A DNA stretch of 64,000 nucleotides from Drosophila miranda (GCF_003369915.1 NW_022881614.1:11367001-11431000), one strand, 5' to 3'. Positions 9,437 through 20,970 are shown, numbered from the stretch's first letter. The notes: a model not told the origin generated them from the sequence alone. Program-made: numbers and translations.

Positions 9437-10398
9437 TTTGGTAGCGATCTCGTTGGGTGACTGTTTGCTTCCGGCTCCCCGGTAAGGCCTTTTTCGCCGA
9501 GGCCGTGAGCCCTAGGGAAACTTTCTTTTGGCAATTATCCGCAGCGCTGCGTTGGTTTTCTTTTAAAGTGATGCTTTTTTTATGTTTTTATGGCAGCAAA
9601 AGTCGAACACTGCGGTCCACAGATCATTTTGTCTTCGTTTTGTAATCTCTTTATAAACAATTCACACTTTTAGCCTAATACCGAAAGCAAATAAGGTGCG
9701 AAATGTCTCAGCGCTCCAGCGAAAGATCGAGCAGCCGAAAGATCGCCTTGCAGAAAATTGCGCTTGCTTCGGTGGCGACGACTTGCCATGTGGTGAGTAC
9801 ATTCATTGTGTACATCCCAATCCATTCCACTCAGTATAGTAACGGTGGAATAGTCATCTTCCCCTGGGCTGGCACTTCTCAAACGAGAACGGCTCGGCAA
9901 CGGCGCTCCAATTCTCAAGTTGCAAGTTTTCCATTACAGAAATAGAGAAGAAGGTACATTTCGGCATCAAATGATGGAAAATGGGAGGGTTGGGGCTTAA
10001 GGAGATGGGGCGTCTTAAGGCTGTTGGTATGAGTACAAATTGTTTCTTGTTCCGCTCAAAAGTATGCTTCACTTTTCGATTATTTGGCATTGTGCATAAT
10101 TTATGTAGCATTCATGAAGCATGGCTTCGTTTCAAGCCCGTGTACTATATAGACACATACTATATTCTTGCTCTGAATCGAAATCTGTATACCTGAGAAT
10201 ACGCATGATACTAAATCCAATACGTCATCAGGGGACTCGACAGAGACTTGTGGTTGCTAACAATACAAGGCAAGGCTTAGTACTTTTTCAAAACGGTTTT
10301 AATAAATTAATAAACATATTTTGTACAACTCATAAAGCTAGACCTGTGCAACTCCTCTACACTCTAAGTATTACAGTCGTTCTGTGCCGACAAGTCGC
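9437..10398. other. Intergenic, no gene seen
   Basis: Holds the promoter region of the gene at 8615-9436 and the 3' flank of the gene at 10399-10752. Small open frames lack signal peptides and promoter context. Confidence 0.5.
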
Positions 10399-10752
10399 CT
10401 ATTTGCCGTAGCTATCAGTGTAGGCGGCGCGTCTGGCATCGGCTCGATCCTTGCGGGCCTCAAAGGAGTCATCGGCCAGGCGGTGTGGTGGCCTGGCCAC
10501 GGAATCATCCGAACGCCGTTGGGAGCCATTGTAGGCATTGCCGTAGACCTCGCTCTTGGGATAACAGATGAAGTAGTCGCCTCTGTAGTAATCCGCACTG
10601 GCTCGCTTCTGGCGCACCGCCTCCCCGGTGAGATCTGTTGGTGAGAGGATGGCCGCTGTATCGCTGCTGCTGATGGGTGCCCCTTGGGTCATGTTCAGAC
10701 TGAAGATTAGGGCAATCACTGCGATCACGGAGAGGGAGAGTGTGTACTGCAT
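10399..10752 (-). CDS. Prepropeptide with RQKR processing site
   Basis: Encodes 117 residues. The start at 10752 is chosen because it opens a clear signal peptide (MQYTLSLSVIAVIALIFSLN, cleavage near TQG) downstream of a TATA box at 10884-10891. A pro-region (ISSSDTAAILSPTDLTGEAV) ends in R-Q-K-R, a full furin consensus. The predicted product starts ASADYYRGDYFICYPK, contains one Cys, and carries further basic sites (SQRRSDD, DARRAA). The layout is that of a processed secreted peptide, either a signal or immune peptide. The gene is deleted from copy A. Identity unknown. Confidence 0.7.
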   Translation of the reverse strand: MQYTLSLSVIAVIALIFSLNMTQGAPISSSDTAAILSPTDLTGEAVRQKRASADYYRGDYFICYPKSEVYGNAYNGSQRRSDDSVARPPHRLADDSFEARKDRADARRAAYTDSYGK

Positions 10753-10883
10753 ATTGGATATGTGTGGGTGTAGTTTTTTGTTAGATTGTATTATCACTTT
10801 GTTTTGGATTTGGTTTATATTTGGCTGGTCCGCTTGTCGTGGAGTTCCTTCGGGTTCTGTGTCTGGACTGGGGCTGGCTTTAC

Positions 10884-10891
10884 CTTTTATA
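10884..10891 (-). promoter_or_regulatory. TATA box of the RQKR prepropeptide gene
   Basis: Reads TATAAAAG on the minus strand, about 130 bp before the chosen ATG. Confidence 0.7.
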
Positions 10892-12068
10892 CGTGCGATC
10901 TGGCCGAGCATTATCCACTACGCGCTAATTATTATGACAGACTCAGGCAGCACTCGGCACCCAGTACCCATTTTTGATGACAGTAGTGGGACACTAATTT
11001 AATTTGCCGTGCATCTTTCCATTCAATTAGCATCGCCAGGTCGCACAACATTTCCGTCAGAGTCCAGCCTTTTTGGCCGGTTTTTGGCGACAGTGACGAC
11101 AGCACTAACGGCTGATCAACGAGGGGGCGGCGTTTCAGATGTGAAGTTGCGTTCTGCGGTTTTGTTGTGGTAGGCACCGCTGATGAAATGAATCATTTCC
11201 CCTGGAGTTGGGCTCTTCCGAACACAGTTTCCTCATCATTCGGCGAAATTCGTTAAGAAGCGACTAAAGTATTCTTTAATCTTTTACCACCCCCCAACTA
11301 AGACCTAAGTTCTGCTTATTTTCAGAGACCTTTCAGGCTATATAAATCCGTCTGGGCGAGGCGTTAATTGAGTGCAATTACAGGAAAGTTTTGAACAAAT
11401 ATGAATCACGGTGAAATGTATTCAACAATCGAGAGTGGAAAATATTTGCCTTTGCTAATTAGAAGTCCGTGATTCATAAGATCTTCCCTTTTCTTTGGGC
11501 CTTATCTCTGTGGCCCTACCCCAAGGCGGTTCGAGTACGCTTCTGGTGAAAGTCTGTGTCTGGAACTAACAAAAATAGGAATCCCAAGGTCTATTTACGG
11601 GTCTCCGGGTGAATGGAAACGATTGAAAATAGTTATTTTATTGACGTTTCAATTAGTTATTGGCTCGAAAACAAGTTACATGGTTCCAGAAAAGTCCGCT
11701 TCTTACCATAACATTTCACAAGCGACTGCCAATTCACGGCTCAAACGACAAACAGCCATAGTTTAAAACAGCCGATACTTGGGTTCCAATCGAAACAGAT
11801 GGGATTAATCTGGCATTCGAATCGATCTTCCGTACTGTGGAAGATTTTCGAACAGGAATAATATGATACCGATGGATTAGCGAGCGGCAACCGGTTCCAG
11901 CACCCAACGTAGTGTTCGCGTCGTAGTTCCCTAGTCAAGTGCGTAAGAGATGAGTCCCTCCGACGCCTCATCCAAATAGATCCCTTTCCCACCCAGAAAA
12001 ACTGTCATTTTTTGTTGGTTTAATTTCGACTATAATCTATTTTTAGCACAGGTCAGATCATTTGGCCA

Positions 12069-12431
12069 TTACTTGCCATAGTAGCCTCCGGAGCTGGAGG
12101 CAGAGGCTGAAGCAGAGGCAGATGCACTGCCATAACCACCACCTGGATAACCACCTCCAAAGCCACCACCTGGATAACCACCTCCAAAGCCACCGCCGCC
12201 TCTGCGATATCCACCGCCACCTCCGCCGCAACAGAAACCGCCACCTCCTCTGCCCCCGAATCCGCCAAAGCCGCCGCCAAAGTGACGGGCCGCTCGAATG
12301 CCGGCTCCCTCATCGTTCACGGGCTGGGCATCGGCGTCCTCCAGTGTAAGGCGCTGCTCTTCCAACGGATGACTATAGACCAGTGCCAGGGCCAGAGCGC
12401 CGACCAGTGCTATCAGCAGGAATTGTTTCAT
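12069..12431 (-). CDS. Gly-rich secreted prepropeptide with RAAR site
   Basis: Encodes 120 residues from the Met at 12431 (KQFLLIALVGALALALVYS signal peptide). The acidic segment (EEQRLTLEDADAQPVNDEGA) leads to I-R-A-A-R, followed by a Gly/Phe/Tyr-rich mature part (HFGGGFGGFGGRGG) with a double Cys, GGYPGG repeats and an alternating Ser-Ala tail. The plan matches the Gly/Trp-rich genes at 5266 and 22751. The TATA box is at 12480-12487. Copy A keeps only the last 35 codons (3190-3297). Confidence 0.75.
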   Translation of the reverse strand: MKQFLLIALVGALALALVYSHPLEEQRLTLEDADAQPVNDEGAGIRAARHFGGGFGGFGGRGGGGFCCGGGGGGYRRGGGGFGGGYPGGGFGGGYPGGGYGSASASASASASSSGGYYGK

Positions 12432-12479
12432 ATTTGAGTCTTGAAATGCTTCTATTGCCATATCGGATGGGCGCGGGGT

Positions 12480-12487
12480 CTTTTATA
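12480..12487 (-). promoter_or_regulatory. TATA box of the Gly-rich gene
   Basis: Reads TATAAAAG on the minus strand, about 50 bp before the ATG at 12431. Confidence 0.7.
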
Positions 12488-13746
12488 GTAAACAACAGCG
12501 GGGATGTCCCGCAAGCAGAACGACATCATCCTGCGAATTCGGGGCAAAGTATCATTAGTTACCGCCACTCGGCAATTATCTGGTTTTCGATGATTTCAGC
12601 AAAAGTGCCCGAGGTCAGTGGAATTCCCATACCCGTCGATTGCTGCTTCCAGAACGAATCTCCCACCAAATAGAGAGACAAACAAAAAACATCAGCACTT
12701 CACAGCTTCATTCACCGAACAGGCTTTCAGAATGGGGGTTTATTTCTCCCGCTTAAAAAAACCAAAAGTGTCGAAGTCTTCCATGTGATCACTGACCTGA
12801 AGAAAGTCAAAATTTGCGCAGCAATTCAGCGGCAATCTACTACTGGAGCGGGTTTACTTTATGGCCAGCATCGGAATCAGAATTGGCCGCTTTTGTTTCG
12901 CTAATAAGGTAAAGCACATTAATTACATGCCGAAACGAGGTGGTTCTGTTTAAAAAGTTTTTAAAATTGACGCAAGTGGAACTCGTTTCTTCTCTGGGAT
13001 ACAATCCAGTGGATTCTCATTAAAAAATCTGGAAGAAAAGACTAAGCGAAGCTTCAAATACCCTTGCAGACCGATCGTTTAAAGTCTCGTGGGATTTTCT
13101 TATTAAAGTACGGGATAGCCGATCAATATAACATAGTTCTGAGATGCAGATTCCCCTAGAAAATACTTATGACATTATCAAAAGTGGCATTTCATTTAGT
13201 TTGTGAATGAAAGGGTATAAACCGGCTTGCTTTATGGGCTTATAAAAACATAAGAGAAAAAGTTTTGATCAAAACAAATCGTACTTCACTTGGATAAAAG
13301 TAAACAGGTTAATCGGAGGAGGAGGGGAGGAGTACTGCGAAGGGAATCATGACAAGCTGCCGTCATCTTAGGCAAATTACAGCATCTTTTTCATCTTTCC
13401 TGTGATTGTAACTCCACGTGTATATGCGTGTATGTATGAATGTATGTTGTAGTTTCCCGTTTATATGTGATTTGATTAATCGATTGTTTTGATAGACATT
13501 TCGCTAGACGTCGGGCCAGACACAATCAAATTAAGAGCCAGAGATTTCCAAGTCTCGCAAAGTCTCCACAATTAGTGGATGTGTTATAATTCACGGCAGT
13601 ATATGGGGGACGGGAGATCAAGAAATTTACCAGGTATATAAGATGAATCAGAACTGTCATTCATACGAGTAACTCATAGTTCATAGATCTGATGGTGGGA
13701 TGCACCTTTAATGGGTGATTGCTTCCAATGCCCCTCTCCAATAGTT
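12488..13746. other. Non-coding spacer
   Basis: AT-rich, with no open frame of note and no promoter-gene pair. It is missing from copy A. Confidence 0.5.
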
Positions 13747-14795
13747 ACTTATTATACCCGATACTCAAAATGAGTATTGGGGTATATTAGATTTGTGGTA
13801 AAAGTGGATGTGTGTAACGTCCAGAAGGAATCGTTTCCGACCCCATAAAGTATATATATTCTTGATCAGCATCAATAGCCGAGTCGATTGAGCCATGTCT
13901 GCCTGTCCGTCTGTCCGTCCGTCCGTCTGTCCGTCTGTCCGTCCGTCCGTCTGTCCGTCCCCTTCAGCGCCTAGTGCTCAAAGACTATAAGAGCTAGAGC
14001 AACGATGTTTTGGATCCAGACTTCTGTGATATGTCACTGTTACAAAAATATTTCAAAACTTCGCCCCGCCCACTTCCGCCCCCACAAAGGACGAAAATCT
14101 GTGGCATCCAAAATTTTAACGATACAAGAAAACCAAAAACGCAGAATCGTAGAGAATGACTATATCTTTTCGAATACAGAATCTGAATTGGATCGTATTA
14201 TTATTAGAGCCAGCATCAAGAAAACAATTTCATTTTTTCTCGCCCTGTCTCTCTCTAACACACACGTAGTATAGCCGGCTTTGCTTAGAGTAAAACATTA
14301 GCGCCTAGATCTCAGAGACTATAAAAGGTAGAGCAACCAAATTTGGTATCCATACTCCTAATATATCGGAATATTTGGTATCCGTACTCCTGTTAGATCT
14401 CACTATAAAACGTATATCTCAAAATTTCGCCTCACCCCCTTCCGCCCACACAAAGGACGAAAATCTGTTGCATCCACAATATTGCACATTCGAGAAAACT
14501 GAAAACGCAGAATCATAGATAACCACCATATCTATCAGATTGCTGAATCTGGATCAGATCGGATCATTTTTATAGCCAATAGGAACAAATCAATTTGCAG
14601 TTGTTACGCAGCGCCCGACGTCACGCTCAGACTGATTTTCTGTCTCTCTCGCACGCACTCTTTGTCGTGTCGTTTAATATTAGCGGCGTCTGCCGGAGGA
14701 GAGCCATACTGACTAAGTATCGGGTATGAATGTAGAGTTGCGGTGTCCGCAGCAACTCACAACGTTCCCTCTCGTTAGCTTTTGCTATTGACAAT
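13747..14795. mobile_element. Helitron-like (DINE-1/SGM/ISY-type) element
   Basis: Begins with the ATACCCGATACTCAAAATGA block common in fly dispersed repeats. It then has GACCCCATAAAGTATATATA, the (GTCY)n array, and the inner section shared with 3298-4085. It ends with the CTCACAACGTTCC region. No coding capacity, so non-autonomous. Its copy-A partner lost the left half together with the neighbouring gene. Confidence 0.65.
13897..13960 (+). repeat. (GTCY)n microsatellite
   Basis: About 16 tetranucleotide units of GTCT/GTCC inside the Helitron-like element, a known trait of the DINE-1 and mini-me type repeats. Confidence 0.8.
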
Positions 14796-15258
14796 TTTAA
14801 TTGCAAAGCAAACACAAAACTAAATTGGCTCTGCGAAAACGCCCCCAAAACTGGTAAAAAAAAACAAAAGACGAAAAAAACCGAAAAACCCGCGGAAGTA
14901 AGCCATCGAGTTAACGGTGTGAAACAGATTTCTGACTTATTTGACAAGGTCAATGGCGGGTGTGCCGATGACTATGCCCAAAGCAAATCCGTCTGCAGAA
15001 GATCGTTTGAGCGGAGCGTGGAAGCCATCTGGGCCAACCAGTTGATGACGTTTCGGCCAAGTGCGTGCAAAGTTCCGCTCGCTCGCGCGGGCTGCGGATT
15101 GTCATTTGGGGCCCGTGAAGGTCGGCAAGTTTTGCGGCAAACCAATTTGGAAATTTTGCCCAAGAACTTTTCCGCTATATAACTTATTTTGCTCTTCTGG
15201 CCAGTCTTCAGTTGGCAGTGGACTGGGCCACAGATTAGTTGCACCTTTTGGATACGGA

Positions 15259-15993
15259 ATGAATCTTCCCGCGCGCTTGGCTCTGATGAGTCTCCTTCTC
15301 ACTGCCGTCTTGGCGGATCGGATCGTCCGCAGGGACGTACCTTGGGTCTGTTGACGCCCCTCCTCCTAGGCATCGGTGGTGGATCCCTCTTTGACGTTCC
15401 AGTAGCGCCAGTGCCGCCACAGCGGCCCGTGGGTGGTGCTGCAGCAGCAGCTGGAGCCCAGTCGGATCAGTATTACGGCAGCAGATATCCCAGCTACAAC
15501 TATAGGCCCAGCTACAATCCGTACGCATATACGAGTAGCTATCCAGGCTACCGCTATGGCTATGGATATCCGGGATTGGGTCTGGGATACGGCTCCAATT
15601 ACTACCGGCCCAGCTACAACTTCGGTGGATATCAGCAACCCCAGCAATATACCGGAAACTACTACGGCTACAGGCCAAACTACAGCGAAGAAGGAGCAGT
15701 GGCCGCAGCTATCCGTCGTATGGAAGCAGTGCAGCTGGAGTTTCTGCCACGCCCGCCTACACGTCCTCGGGATCAGCATTGGGAGTGTCTGCTGGATCGG
15801 GAGTGGGAGCCGGAGTCGGGAGTCCACAGCTATCCACTGAACAGACGGCACAGCTGGCCGGACTCCTGGGCCAGGCCCTGGGCAGTATCTGCGCCCGTAT
15901 CTGGCCAACGGAGGAGGAGCGGGCGGAGCAGCGGCAGCGGGCGGTGGGGGAAATTCACAAGCACTAGGCGGTCTGTTGGGCCTGCTCGGCTAG
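15259..15993 (+). pseudogene. Tyr/Gly-rich secreted protein (copy B), several frameshifts
   Basis: Retains the central Tyr-Gly repeats lost in copy A (YNPYAYTSSYPGYRYGYGYP and NYYRPSYNFGGY). A 19-bp deletion right after the signal peptide gives an early stop at about 15352. A second shift lies between about 15690 and 15770. A 1-bp deletion near 15886 (AGTATCTG against AGTAGTCTG in copy A) breaks the C-terminus. The two copies carry different lesions, so the gene was intact when duplicated and died independently twice. Confidence 0.8.
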
Positions 15994-16294
15994 GCCATAA
16001 ATTATTCAGGATTATCGATGCCCGATTGACAGTTACGTTACGAGTATGGCGGGTCTTTCCATAAAGATCGATTTGTTAAAACTTAGTGTAAGTCTTGGTT
16101 TTCTGCCTCTTCAGGTCCATGCAAATTAGTGTTAATAAACATTTTTATTAAGAATAATATGGTGTTTGGGTCAGCACCCCTGAGGACAGCAAATGCACTG
16201 CAAATACTTACACTTCAATCAGAAGTGCGCGAAGTGCAGGCGAGTATAAAAGGTGTCTGTGGCCTCCGGCTGTGGCACAGTTCCACTGGAGAGG

Positions 16295-16478
16295 ATGGTC
16301 CGAATGCAGCTCATCTTAGTCTTTGCTCTCGCTGCCCTTCTGGGATCGGCAATGGCCCGGCCGGACAATCAAGAACCCATGTCGGATGCCGTTCCCGCTG
16401 TGGCCTTATCGGATGTGGCCGGGGGAGGCTGGGGAGGAGGATGGGGCGGCGGATGGAATAGAGGTTGGGGCGGTGGAT
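16295..16478 (+). pseudogene. Gly/Trp-rich prepropeptide (copy B), truncated by BEL element
   Basis: Matches 5266-5502 but lacks 51 bp or so encoding the end of the pro-region, the HAEEGE part and the RPAR site. The sequence jumps from SDVA straight to GGGWGGGW. At 16479 it is cut inside the Gly-rich part and runs into a BEL/Pao retrotransposon. The TATA box (16245-16252) is intact. The C-terminal codons and 3' UTR are not found on the far side of the element. Confidence 0.88.
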
Positions 16479-18878
16479 CTCCTTTATGTCCATCCACAAA
16501 TTTGCCGGCTGAATGTGTCGAATTAGAAGATGCGTTCTTTGCCGAATATCAGAAACGGTGAGTCCTGGATGCCTATGACGATGTATAAATTTATGCATGT
16601 AGGCGAATGTGCGCTGCATGCGAAAGAATGAATTCGCAAATTTGCATCCGGACGTGAGATCGGCATGTGGAGACGTGATTAGCAATCCTCTCTTGCGAAG
16701 CTCCAAAGTTGCTATGTTGTTAGATGGAGATACAGGCCACTTATCCTTGGAGCCTAGCAAAAAGGATGGGCCGTGAAACCATAGCTCTGACTGGAAAAGA
16801 TGGTTGGGAAGCGAGCCTCTCGAGAGAATATCAGCAGGATTTAACGATGTGGGAACATAGCGCCATTCCATGGCTGCCGTCAACTCCTGAATTGATGCCA
16901 CTCGATTTGCCACGAAAACTTGAAATTTAGCTGGCTCGTCCCTAATCCAAGATAATGCTGTTGACGAATCCGACCAGCAATAGAACCGACCTGTAAAGAT
17001 TCCCATGTCCTTTACATTCTGCATGATTTTCGCAAGCAAATGGGCTCCACTTAATTCCAGCTTAGGAATCGATATAGTCTTTAGCGGCGCCACTCGCGAC
17101 TTTGAGCACAAAACGTGGCTCAAAGACTGGGCTTCCCTGGACACGACATACACGCAAGCGCCATATGCTTCTAAGCTGGCATCACAGAATCCGTGAACCA
17201 CACTAGAACGAAGAACCAAGCGAGGAAATGAGATCCGAGAAATGCTTGCCAAACTATTTCTCAAGTCCATCCAAGTTGAATGCAACGCTGAGGGTAGGCT
17301 TTCATCCCAATCCAAATTTTCTCTTCAAAGCTGCTGAAGGAAGATTTTGCACCTGACAATGACTGGATTTATCAATCCAAGAGGGTCGTAGAACCGCGCA
17401 ATCGTAGATAAAACCGACCGCTTTGATGGCTTTGAGTTTGTGTCCAGTGCGGACAAGGCAAAAAGCAGCTGATCCGAAGCAGGGTCCCACGCTAAGCCGA
17501 GAGTTTTGGCAATGTCGCTTCCATCATTAAACTTTAGGAACTTCTCTATGTCATCTTCAGGGGTTCCCTCAAGTACTTCCTGGTGACTGGAGCACCATTT
17601 CCTAAGTCTAAAATTATCACGGGACAGTAAAGCTGATGTTTGGTGCATCTTGTCCATGACCTGTGCGACCGAAATACCGCCCGAAATAAGGTCATCTACG
17701 TAAAACTCCTGCCGCAGAGCAGCTGAGCCAAGAGGGTAGGACTCACCCTCGTCGATGGCCAGCTGGTGCATTGCGCGGACCGCTAAAAATGATGCAGCCC
17801 TCGTCCCGTATGTGACGGTGTCTAATGTGTAGACTTGAACCTCGGACTCGATGGAATCTCGCCAAAGGATGCACTGATACAAATTGTCGGGTGGAGACAC
17901 TCGTACGCAGCGGTACATTTTACAAATGTCCCCAGTGAGAGCGACTGGATATGTTCGAAAGCGAATCAATATGTTAAACAATGCAGGCTGAATAACAGGG
18001 CCTGTCATCATCACATCATTTAGAGAATATCCAGTTGATGTAGCTGCGGATCCGTCGAAAACGACACGGAGTTTTGTCGTCGTACTGTCCTCCTTTAGGA
18101 CACAGTGATGAGGCAAGAAATATTTGCAGAGACTACGGGAATCAGGGTTGACTTGGTGCATATGATTGGTGCAATCAATGTACTCCCTCATAAAGGCGGA
18201 ATACCGCTCCTTCAGTGTAGGATTACGCTCCAGTTTTCGCTCCAGACTGATGAACCGTCGATAAGCCTGAGCATAAGATTCTCCTAAACGATCAGTATTG
18301 TTATTTAGCGGCAGACGAACTGCATACTCCCCGGATGGCAACCGTGAAAGGTGGCTTACGAAATGTGCTTCACAATCGTCTTCTTCTTTGGTATTCAAAC
18401 CAGCCTCCACACAATTCTCGACTTCCCAAAACATACGAAGAGTTTTATCCAACCTTGCTTCCATCTCAGCTATCGAATCTGGACAATTGTGCGTAGCCAA
18501 AAGCGCCGAGCTTGATACCTTCTGTCCACCGCCAGATACGATCCACCCAAGCCGGGTCTTCTGCAGAAGAGGCAGTCTATCGGTGAGTTTGATTTGCCCT
18601 ACGCAGAGGAGATCATAAAAAACGCTCGCACCAATGAGAAGATCAACCCGTTGAGGATTGAAAAATGCAGGATCAGCGTGCTGAATGTTAGATGGAATAC
18701 GCCAATCGGATACATTTACTGTCATACTTGGTTGAGAATCGGTAATCGTGGGGGCGATGAGAGCAGTAAGTGTAGTTGTGTAAGCAGAGGTGCGAGACTT
18801 GGTTAAGAATCGGTAATCGTGGGGGCGATGAGAGCAGTAAGTGTAGTTGTGTAAGCAGAGGTGCGATAATGCATACAA
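16479..18878 (-). pseudogene. BEL pol: reverse transcriptase, RNase H, start of integrase
   Basis: The frame at 17325-18878 holds BEL-type RT with YFLPHHCVLKED, VVFDGSA and the catalytic FYVDDL. A frame break near 17320 leads to RNase H (HGFCDASLEAYGA, CWSDSSTALSWI) and the first part of the integrase zinc-binding region, where the element is cut. Reverse transcription proteins would not be made whole. Confidence 0.82.
18726..18867. repeat. 71-bp tandem duplication inside BEL protease
   Basis: The unit beginning ACTTGGTT at 18726 recurs at 18797 with a period of 71 bp. Since 71 is not a multiple of three, it explains the frame change between gag-protease and RT. Confidence 0.9.
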
Positions 18879-20288
18879 ATGCTTATGGTGGATCCCTCAG
18901 TAGAAACGCTGGTATCGCCCAGCCCAGACACAAGTGCAGACGATTGAGTTCTCCTAAGCTGAAGCTGCTGGGCGAACCTGGATGTGACGAGATGCAGCTG
19001 CGATCCTGAATCTAAGATGGCACGACAAGGAACTAAAACGCCAGACCGATTCTTTACGAGAACCACGGCTGTAGCCAGAAGCACGACATCAGAGTGAAGA
19101 CCTTGGGCAGCAAGAGAGGTAGACGAAGGTAGAGACGAGCTGCTAGCAGAATTTTGAGCAACGGAAAGAGTGTCCGGTTGAACGGCCTGATCGGGAGGAG
19201 TAATACCTGGGCAGCCTTGTGTTGTGGGCTGTATACTATCGAAGTGCAACAAACTATGATGCCTACCGCCGCATACTCGACATTTTCCACTATTGCATGC
19301 GCGGGTCCGGTGCCCCGGCTTTAGGCAATTGAAGCATAGGGAAAGCTTCTTCACTTCTTTGTGGCGCAGCAACGGTGAGAGATTCCTGAAGAATTCCTCT
19401 GCGGTAGGTATAGCATCCGACGATGTGTGCTCCTCCCGTTTGGTTTGCGTCTTCGAATCCAACTTCTGCAGCAGCATGTTGATGACCATGAATCCTGAAA
19501 TCTCCTCAGCAGTTCCCAATGTCTGCAACGCTCGCATGTGTAAATTGACTGCATCCGAAAACTCCCGAAGCCTTTTAGCAGAAGGCGAGTCTACCCTCTT
19601 TAGCCCAAGAATCTTCTTGATGTGTGCCTGGAAAACAAGTCTTTTGTTATTAAAGCGTTTATTAAGTATATCCTGAGCCGCACGATAATTGGCACTGGAG
19701 AGCTCTAACGATCGAACCGAATCCAAAGCCGCATCAGCGAGGCAAGAGCGAAGGTGCTGGAATTTCTCGATGTCACTGAGATCCGCATCCGCTTCAATCA
19801 CCGATTTGAACATTGCCATAAAATCCGAGAACTCGACGTATCCACCAGAAAATTTAGGCACCTTCAGCTCAGGAAGTCGCTGCTTGTGAGCCATGATGAT
19901 GGTACTATGTCCGGAATGGCTTGGCAGAGTCGTAGAATGGGCAGCGGCGTGTGACTGGCTTACTTCAACAGCAGCCAGCAACTCAGCTTTCAACGATATG
20001 AAAAGAGTATCGAAGATTTCGCGCAGCTCACTCACTCCCAATCTCGTTTTGATCGAGAGCCTCCAACTCATTATGGACCTTATTAAATTCCTCTCGAACT
20101 TCTGCCAACATATCAAGGCGCACCTCGACTTCCGCGGCGGTCAGCTTATCGATTTTATTCCCCGCGAAGGATTCGCCAAGCCTGTGCAATCGATCATATA
20201 ATGACTGACTTTTACGCTTATACAGACTCAGTCTGGAATCAGCCACCACAATATTTCCGCCCGCGCCTGTATTCGGATCGTTGTCCAT
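18803..20288 (-). pseudogene. BEL gag and protease region
   Basis: The Gag start at 20288 gives a coiled N-terminus (KIDKLTAAEVEVRLDML). After a one-base shift near 20030 comes a DUF1759-type capsid region (PKFSGGYVEFSDFM). Next are zinc knuckles (CFNCLKPGHRTRAC and CRVCGGRHHSLLH) and the DUF1758 aspartic protease with an intact D-S-G (RAILDSGSQLHLV). A 71-bp tandem duplication at the end of the protease shifts the frame to pol. Confidence 0.8.
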
Positions 20289-20624
20289 GTTAACCGTTGT
20301 GCAATTCGACACAACAACGGAAAATGAAATACCGCTTAAGCGACGATGTATAGAAGCGAGAGCGAGAATGCAAGACACGAAAAGTCAAGAACCGCGGCTG
20401 CAGCTGCGCAGAGAATGAGAGATTCGACGCTTTAAGCACCGGAATTTGTCTATAAATATTCCAGCCGCACTCTCACTGAATTTTCACATTAAACTGTTTT
20501 TCAACGTGCACCCAAATGTATTTGTTAGTAGTTAAACTACCCAACAACAAAATATTGTATAAATAATAAGTGTTTTAACGGAACGCGATTAAGCAATGGT
20601 TTTATATCACGTCGGGGTCACCAA

Positions 20625-20970
20625 TGTTTGAGATGCCAAGCTTTTTTGGCACCTATGTGTTTCAAAAATAAAAAGAGATTTCGGGTTAAACCTTATAATT
20701 CGTATTTAATCTTGGTGGCTTAGCGGAAGCCGATTGCTTGCTATTGCCAGATAAACCTTATGCGAGATCGATATGCAAGCAATGCGCAGAGGGGTTAGCA
20801 TAGAACTAAACTATAGACGACGGCGTTAGATCAAAGTGATTGCCGAAGTGGCGGCAGCAGATCAAAGTAGTTGCCGAAGTGGCGGCGGCAGAGAGTCCTT
20901 TAGCGGGAGAGCGCAGCAGCTCTGCAGAACGTCAACGTTTTACAACATAGGCGGCTCTCTCTGCTCAACA
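20625..20970 (-). repeat. BEL 5' LTR
   Basis: On the minus strand it runs from TGTTGAGCAGAG to GGCATCTCAAACA (TG...CA ends, about 346 bp) and abuts a primer-binding site (TGGTGACCCCGACGTGAT on the minus strand). The outer end is set by the TGTT/AACA ends and not by comparison with a second LTR. Confidence 0.6.

Larger units (their letters stand above)
5554..16478. repeat. Tandem duplication, copy B
   Basis: This is the longer partner of copy A and carries the full gene order: pro-region-only gene, basic secreted protein, small peptide, PGFG-repeat protein, RQKR prepropeptide, Gly-rich protein, Helitron, Tyr/Gly-rich protein, Gly/Trp-rich protein. It has its own lesions: a 25-bp deletion near 7440, 19-bp and 1-bp deletions in the gene at 15259, a coding deletion near 16423, and truncation by a BEL element at 16479. 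Confidence 0.93.
16479..20970 (-). mobile_element. BEL/Pao LTR retrotransposon, 3'-truncated
   Basis: Runs on the minus strand: LTR 20625-20970, primer-binding site next to it (minus-strand TGGTGACCCCGACGTGAT, about 20606-20623), gag from 20288, protease, reverse transcriptase, RNase H. It ends in the integrase N-terminal region at 16479. No integrase core and no second LTR are present, so the left end is a truncation rather than a natural terminus. Frameshifts lie near 20030, around the 71-bp tandem duplication (18726-18867), and near 17320. Confidence 0.88.
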
